Positions 59,401 to 64,000 of a DNA stretch of 64,000 nt are shown here, in pieces (the first letter of the stretch is position 1; each line of letters begins with the position of its first letter). Under the pieces are notes generated by a model. It was not told the DNA's origin, made no database searches, and saw only the letters and a program-made list of their open reading frames with translations. A program made the position numbers and the translations under genes. The stretch comes from Lingula anatina. Taxonomy: Eukaryota; Brachiopoda; Lingulata; Lingulida; Lingulidae. The stretch spans positions 266,291 through 330,290 of the forward strand of contig NW_019773748.1 of the NCBI RefSeq assembly GCF_001039355.2, given 5' to 3'.

Positions 59401-62400
59401 CATCTAAGTGTTGGCTCAGAGATTCATTTTGTTGGTTTTCAGAGTGACAGTTTTGTTCTATTTGTTTTTCTTGAGCATCAGGATTGAGTTGAGCATGTAG
59501 GTTTGTGTCATTTGGCCTGGAGTCTTGTTGTTCTTGTTGGCTTTCAAATTGGTAGTTTTTAACACTACTTGACCAGCAAGGGGCATACTTTCTATGACAA
59601 TCTTGCTCATCCTGCAATCTATTGCCATTTGTTGAAGGTTTACTGTAAAGCAACCCATTTGAAACCCCACTCTGCTGGTTCACTTTTGCAAATAAATTTT
59701 CCTTTGATATCTCACAATCAGACTTGCAGCCAACATGTTCATCAGTTGCACAGATGTGTTGAACTTTTGTGTCACAATCACTGAATTCCACTTTATGTGC
59801 AGTTTGCTGCTGTGAATGCAGTCCTGACAACTTCAAATGCTTGTGTTTTTGTTCTTGTAACCTTGATGGTAGATGAGCCATGTCTACTATCATCTGTACA
59901 GGGAACAATTTTGTCTGTGTAGAATGACCTCTCTTTGATGCCTTGTACTCTTGCCAACGCAGCTGAGTGGGTATGTTGTCTTCTCGATCTGTTTGTTCTA
60001 AGGACTGGCAGCCAATTTGAGGATTTGTGGTTTCTTGTACTTTCAATAACCTGTCAAAAGCCTGGTCAGCAAGATTCTGTTCTCTCTTCCACCTCAGCAT
60101 TGCTTTTTTATAACTATCTGGCATTCCGTCCATCTCTATATCTGAGCAAACATGACTCTCGCTATGCTTGTCAACATTTATTGCATGGTGGTTTGTTTCC
60201 GAGTCTGTCACAATGACCTGCTCAGTGGGTGCAGGTAAGTCACATTTATCATTTAAAGTGGTAGTAGTGTAAGAACCACATAGTTTCACTGAAGTTTTCA
60301 ACTCTGAAGAGGACTGTCCACTTTTACATGCTAAGCTCTGTACATCCATGCTGTGTATGGGTTTGGGTGATGTTAAGCACTTCATATTTTTAGCTCCAGA
60401 ATGCAGTAATGGAGTTGGAGTCACTTTTGAAAATGATTCTCGGCAAGATTCAAAAAATGTAGCCTGACCTTCTTGTATATGATTTTTATCAATTTGTAGG
60501 GTTTTGTCATTGATATTCTGTTTTTCCACTTTCTTACACCTTGCTGTAACATCTTCACTGAGAAAGACATCCTCAGATATTTTTCTTTTTCCTAAAAGGC
60601 CCCCATAGCTGAATTTCTGGTCACTTTTCCCCACTTTCATGGCATCACGCACTTTGTTGGTAGATTCTTTTTCTTCTGTGTTGGCAAAATCTCTATAGGA
60701 ACTGTTGCTAAAAGGATCACTGGTTAAAATTTTCTTTACAAAGTATCCCTTCTTCTTAGCTTCTTCCACCACTTTCCAAAATGCAGCAAACAGTGACTCT
60801 TCAGACTGGAAAAGAGGGGTGATGCAAAATTTAGGAAAATGATGAAGTATAATATATGATAAAAAATGGACACTGATTCCCTAAGTCATAAGGTAAGAAT
60901 TTTCAATATTCTAGCTAAAATGTAAAACCAACAGCCTATAAGGCTAAATGGAATATATTATCATTAAACAGACTAACTGTTCCAATACCAGCATATACGC
61001 ATTAAACAGACTGTTCCAATACCAGCATATACGCATTAAACAGATTAACTGTTCCAATACCAGCATATACGCATTAAACAGACTAACTGTTCCAATACCA
61101 GCATATACGCATTAAACAGACTGTTCCAATGCCAGCATATACTCATTAAACAGACTAACTGTTCCAATACCAGCTTATACAAAAGTTCCTATCCTTGTTT
61201 ATTATATATATTATGTGTTTGCTTAATGCAAAACCTCATAGTTTCCTTTTCAGTCAGCTATGCAAATTTTCAGAAAAATATTCAGTGGCATCTTTTAAAT
61301 AATAAATGACCCTCACACTAACTAGAAACTTGTACAGTAAAGCACCAATGACAAAGGTGACTTTCACTAACCTGTCAAAATGTATCAAGAAGCTGTTGAA
61401 CAAATGCTAAGAGAAATATCTGCCATAGCTGATAAATATGTAAAGGCATATTTGACAGAACTTACCTCAGCCTGCCATGTCTCTGTAGGGTTTTTATTTA
61501 TCAAATTTTCACTTCTGCACCAGGTTCTGGTTTCAACCATCTATAATGGAATGCATTATGTAAATTATTTAATCTTTTCTAAACAAACATTAAGTTAAAA
61601 GTGCTAATGGCTATGTGAAAATGCACCTAATGTTCTGTTATAATCAACCTACCCAGTTAGAAAGATCCAAGTTTAAATAAGCTAGGCTTTTGTATTTTTC
61701 TCATAATTATGGAGTACACAAATTGAAATACCCAAGCCAGATATTTCCTTTACATTGATTCTAATGAAGAAAACACAAGACCCAAATTGAAAGATCACTA
61801 AAATCTACCTTAAATTAAACAAGTCTATTCAAATACAATTACAAAAATAAATAAAAAATAAAATAAAATAAATAAAATATAAATAAATAATAATAATAAT
61901 AATATACCACATCTAGATCTGTATTTAAGAAATCAGTCACATACTTAAACGTTGTAATGCGGGGAATATTCATGCTGTAGTGGTATACTAAGTACTTAAG
62001 AACTGCTATCAAAAGATACTGACATCATAAGATATCAACAAATTTTTCTATTTTTTTATGTTAGAGATGATAAAACAGTATTACTATTATTATTATTTTG
62101 AACATAAGTCAAACATGACCTATTGGTCCAATATCTATGGACCTTAGTCGAAGGGTTTACAAAAGTGTCCTGTTTGCTAGGTTTTGGCTTCAGATGCTAA
62201 ATCACCTTTCACATGACCAAGGACCATATATGGTGGACAAAAATGTCATTTTTGACTCAAGTTATTTAGCCTTGAAACAAAAAATCCTGTTTTACCATCC
62301 CATCTATAGAGTAGAAATCATAAAATCTCTTTCATAGTATGTTTGAGATGTATCTAAAACAGTTAATATCACTCACAGCCAGATTCACCTCTCCTTCTAG

Positions 62401-62625
62401 ATGTTGCTTTTTCAATTTTTCATACTGACTGTTCATGATGAATGGACCATGTATAGCAAACAGATCTTCATGGCTTTTAAAATGCCTGTGCTTTTTCCTA
62501 TCTGCATCTTCCGAGTCTTGTCCATCTTTGTTTTTAGTCCAGTCTTGGCAAGTCTGGTAAATTTTGTTCAAGCTTTCCTCGTGATCTATAACCCAACCCT
62601 GGGTACACTCCACAATGATTGACAT
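56140..62625 (-). CDS. METTL4: METTL4, MT-A70-family N6-adenine methyltransferase (catalytic exon missing in a gap)
   Basis: METTL4 methylates adenine N6; the human enzyme modifies U2 snRNA at an internal Am, and DNA 6mA activity has also been proposed. Readable exons on the minus strand: 62625-62377, 61540-61466, 60805-59260, 58688-58539, then after a missing exon 57493-57313, 57034-56848, 56610-56519 and 56220-56140. Phases agree at every visible junction. The N-terminus MSIIVECTQGWVIDH parallels human MSVVHQLSAGWLLDH. Later landmarks are YLVPPYCSFLMSD, LVVVWITN, EWYWLK, PLNSPHKKPFE, SIPCSNHSRKPPL and MFARNLQPGWYSWGNE. The DPPW-containing exon is not in the sequence; it should lie between 57494 and 58538, where there is a 51-N gap. 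The protein is unusually long (over 850 aa against about 472 in human) because of exon 60805-59260. Confidence 0.93.
56376..56419. repeat. Compound (TC)n(AC)n microsatellite
   Basis: About 14 TC units run straight into about 8 AC units, in the last METTL4 intron. Confidence 0.95.
56519..56610 (-). CDS. METTL4: METTL4 exon 8
   Basis: 92 nt, phase 1 to 0. It encodes DILKKFVPKDGTCLEMFARN and LQPGWYSWGNE. Confidence 0.93.
56848..57034 (-). CDS. METTL4: METTL4 exon 7
   Basis: 187 nt, phase 0 to 1. It encodes PIYPLNSPHKKPFEKLIIGR and VIVSIPCSNHSRKPPLG, the strongly conserved MT-A70 C-terminal motifs. Confidence 0.93.
57313..57493 (-). CDS. METTL4: METTL4 exon 6, with GC donor
   Basis: 181 nt, phase 2 to 0. 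It encodes SYDLLSWRDIANLHKPL, CLVVVWITN and WSVRYLTEWYWLK. The exon ends AAG|GCAAGT, the consensus of GC-AG introns. No GT donor in the correct phase is near. Confidence 0.88.
57651..58279 (+). mobile_element. PiggyBac-like element, left end, cut by the gap
   Basis: TTAA at 57647-57650 is followed by CCCCATAGAGCCCGTCACCG, the kind of TTAA-CCC terminus piggyBac elements have. The subterminal palindromic word CCGCATATGTGCGG recurs as CCGCATATGTGCG near 57713. Inside are two related short frames (57903-58040 and 58112-58249) starting ATGGCG. They share VIEMIEN and an acidic DSDIDSGDD-type stretch like piggyBac transposase N-termini, and each ends in TAA after 45 residues. The sequence stops at the N gap, and no right end was found within the window. 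It sits in the METTL4 intron near the missing catalytic exon. Confidence 0.5.
57838..58250 (+). repeat. Tandem duplication of ~209 bp inside the piggyBac-like element
   Basis: Two units share GATAGAAATATATATGAGCG, GTTATTGAAATGATTGAAAA and GACAGTGATATAGACAGTG-type words and are roughly 85% alike by eye. Each carries one 45-codon frame, so the acidic N-terminal module is doubled with a stop between. Confidence 0.75.
58280..58330. other. Assembly gap of 51 N
   Basis: Probably a gap of unknown true size. It must hide the METTL4 DPPW exon, and probably the rest of the piggyBac-like element. Confidence 0.95.
58539..58688 (-). CDS. METTL4: METTL4 exon 4
   Basis: 150 nt, phase 1 to 1, encoding VIPWLDGEYLVPPYCSFLMS and DVYHLRPLL. 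It is the counterpart of human GQKYLLPPKSSFLLSDI...QPLL just before the DPPW motif. Confidence 0.87.
58689..59259 (-). other. METTL4 intron 3
   Basis: 571 bp bounded by GTGACA and AAATTTCAG. It contains an 83-codon plus-strand frame (58790-59041) with no recognised features, judged chance. Confidence 0.6.
59260..60805 (-). CDS. METTL4: METTL4 exon 3, giant 1,546-nt exon encoding a disordered insertion
   Basis: 515 codons plus one base, between CTCTTTTCCAG and GTGACA, phase 0 to 1. It begins SEESLFAAFWKVVEEAKKKG and includes LLGKRK, like the basic GKKRKR patch of human METTL4. The rest is Ser/Gln/Lys/Asp-rich and low in hydrophobics, with one helical block (SYKKAMLRWKREQNLADQAF). The frame runs on past the donor to a stop at 59228; the phase-1 donor fits exon 4 (Q|ETVPPSLF). 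Confidence 0.8.
60962..61180. repeat. Minisatellite, six units of 38/34 bp
   Basis: Units start ATTAAACAGA and contain TGTTCCAATACCAGCATATA. Starts are at 60963, 61001, 61035, 61073, 61111 and 61145, giving spacings 38-34-38-38-34. This is a higher-order period of 110 bp. The short type lacks four bases. It lies in METTL4 intron 2. Confidence 0.9.
61466..61540 (-). CDS. METTL4: METTL4 exon 2
   Basis: 75 nt, phase 0 to 0, between CCATTATAG and GTAAGT. It encodes MVETRTWCRSENLIN and ends ETWQAE. Confidence 0.75.
61541..62376 (-). other. METTL4 intron 1
   Basis: 836 bp with an A/T-only microsatellite of AAATA and AAT units at about 61841-61902. No exon seen. Confidence 0.65.
62377..62625 (-). 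CDS. METTL4: METTL4 exon 1 (coding part)
   Basis: 83 codons from ATG at 62625 to a phase-0 GTGAGT donor. The start is chosen by alignment to human MSVV...GWLLDH. An acceptor-like TTTTTTCAG at 62678 suggests the exon begins at 62677 with a short 5' UTR after a leader exon. It encodes FKSHEDLFAIHGPFI, like human FRPELFDVTKPYI. Confidence 0.85.
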
Positions 62626-62677
62626 GTTCTTGTTGGTTTCAAATGATACATTAGCCAGGACATCTAATTCTAAATGC

Positions 62678-63098
62678 CTGAAAAAATAAACACAACAAAA
62701 GAAAATTATTCCTGATAGTATCTGCATTAAACTTAGTTAACTCAAAAACCCAAAAATGGCTCGCACCTTTAAGAAAGAAAAGCTACATTACAACTGTCTA
62801 ACCTTACTCGCCAACATGCAGACACGAATAGCTCATGAAGACGGGTGGGTACTTGATGTCGTACAACAACGTACAATATGTTTATAAGTTCCCAAATTTT
62901 ATAGATCTATATTTTTAGATGACAGACAACAAGTTAGATAACAAAATATTGAAATTAGCGTGGGATGAATTAAAATTTCTCCCAATATGTCGATAGACTT
63001 GTGTCGTAATTTGCTAGAAAATGGGTACTGAGGGCAAATGTAAACAAAATGCACATGGGACATTTTTTCACTGGGATTTCGTATGAAATTTCTGGCAA
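62678..63098. promoter_or_regulatory. Putative bidirectional promoter METTL4/HD gene
   Basis: The two start codons face away from each other across 473 bp. The interval probably holds a METTL4 leader exon and both transcription starts. CpGs are somewhat more frequent (CTCGC, GACACGAATAG, GTCGTAC, ACGTAC) than in the flanks, and GTACAACAACGTAC is a small inverted repeat. No TATA box stands out. Confidence 0.4.
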
Positions 63099-63815
63099 AT
63101 GGCATCAGTGTTACCTATTGTTGACAGCGAAAGCAAACACGATGGCATTTTAGAACAAGTGTGGCAAAGAATTGTTGGGAGTTCAGAGCAGGCTATGACC
63201 CTCCTTCCTGACATTATTGATTGTTATTCAGAGTCTCACAGACATTATCATACTATACATCATATTATCAACATGCTAAAACTGTGGTCTAGCCACCAGC
63301 AACATTTGAAACAGCCGTTATTGGTTGCATTGGCAGTGATATTTCACGAGTGAGTGGGTGTGGAGGGGATATTTACTGAAGATTTAATGTATTACTCTAG
63401 CATAAACTGATACAGTACATTGTACCAGTACTAGTACCTACAGGTACTTAATTCTGGGAATGTCAGTTTTTTCTTCTTTTTTTTTTTTAAATAAGAACGG
63501 ATAACAAGCTAATGCTGCTTGCATGGCACAAACTTAGGGATGAGCAAATGATTTTAAGGAGGGGTTTGCCATAAAACCAATAAAAACAATATAAAACGTT
63601 AACATTGTGAAAAATTATGTCAGTGTTTGATTAGAAAATGTCATCTATTTTAAAGTGTTTCTAACAAATTACAAATAATAATACTGGTAATTTCTCTCAA
63701 GTTATTGGATTTGATATATCCAATTTTTTTCAGTGTGATATATGACCCTAAAAGAGATGACAACGAAGAAAGAAGTGCAGAATTCTTTAAAAAATTTGCC
63801 AGAGAAATGAGATTG
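63099..63815 (+). CDS. HD-domain metal-dependent phosphohydrolase, 5' part (2 exons, continues beyond window)
   Basis: Exon 1 (63099-63349) ends at a GTGAGT donor in phase 2. Exon 2 (63734-63815), after TTTTTTTTCAG, ends at GTAATC in phase 0. The joined frame reads SHRHYHTIHHI (residues about 46-56), then VIFHDVIYDPKRDDNEERSA. The second is the HD motif (His83-Asp84, formed across the splice) with the YDP...DNE..SA signature of the predicted HD-superfamily phosphohydrolases known from bacteria and eukaryotes (COG4339 type). The substrate is unknown in general. The family is about 200 residues, so roughly half is seen. The start is the first ATG, at the right distance from the motif. Confidence 0.88.
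63350..63733 (+). other. Intron 1 of the HD-domain gene
   Basis: 384 bp, GTGAGT to CAATTTTTTTCAG. Contains a T-run at about 63475-63488; nothing else seen. Confidence 0.8.
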
Positions 63816-64000
63816 GTAATCATATCATGCTATACATGTATGCATTTCACTCAGCACAAGAGTATTAGTACCACATTCTCTTGAATCATAAATATTTAAT
63901 AGAACTATCTGTAATGTTAAATTTGGACAAATGTCACATCATGAGAATACTATGTTTAATTCTAGTTTAATATATGGTGTTTGAACATATGTAAGGTTTT
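63816..64000 (+). other. Start of intron 2 of the HD-domain gene
   Basis: Begins GTAATC and runs off the window. No exon visible. Confidence 0.7.

Noticed and set aside
59238-60216. Plus-strand frames opposite METTL4 exon 3
   Set aside because: Shadows of a long coding exon on the other strand.
60962-61180. Regular repeats with spacer-like spacing, superficially CRISPR-like
   Set aside because: Units are near-identical over their whole length with no unique spacers, in an animal intron; a minisatellite.
62137-62337. 66-codon plus-strand frame upstream of METTL4 exon 1 end
   Set aside because: Within METTL4 intron 1; no domain and no splice signals in support.

Overview
This is nuclear DNA from an animal. 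Genes are split into short exons by long introns of about 0.1-6.7 kb with GT-AG borders (one GC-AG). The DNA is AT-rich with many simple repeats, and there are no operons or bacterial signals. The proteins look like those of an invertebrate bilaterian. A lophotrochozoan such as a mollusc is my guess, with low confidence. Three near-identical duplications bordered by N characters suggest a heterozygous assembly with uncollapsed haplotypes.

Layout. (1) 1735-5340, minus strand: a three-exon gene for a predicted ER-luminal protein of 323 aa with thioredoxin-like folds, no CxxC, and a REEL C-terminus. A CpG-richer stretch upstream (about 5.38-6.1 kb) probably holds its promoter. (2) 6.1-23 kb: no confident coding exon. 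It holds a 549-bp TA-flanked inverted-repeat element, a 241-bp foldback element, a diverged tandem array, and a 1.9/2.35-kb duplication. (3) 23,146-51,121, plus strand: a polypyrimidine-tract-binding protein (PTBP1/2/3-type) of about 585 aa, reconstructed from 18 coding exons with consistent reading phase. It has four RRMs and a likely alternative start exon. (4) 51.1-55.7 kb: PTBP 3' UTR and the convergent intergenic region. (5) 56,140-62,677, minus strand: METTL4 (MT-A70-family adenine-N6 methyltransferase), eight exons readable. The expected DPPW catalytic exon falls where a 51-N gap and a piggyBac-like insertion lie. (6) 63,099 to the window end, plus strand: the first two exons of a small HD-domain metal-dependent phosphohydrolase, divergent from METTL4.

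The most interesting signal is in the PTBP gene. Its exon at 48,654-48,687 is exactly 34 nt, the size and place of the vertebrate PTBP exon whose skipping by PTB protein triggers nonsense-mediated decay. Skipping it here would give a stop 8 codons into the next exon. The exon is preceded by about 180 nt without any AG, rich in UCUU/CUCU pyrimidine motifs. This predicts that the autoregulatory switch exists in this invertebrate.

No operon-like cooperation is implied. PTBP, METTL4 and the HD protein are independent housekeeping-type genes. METTL4 and the HD gene probably share a short bidirectional promoter.
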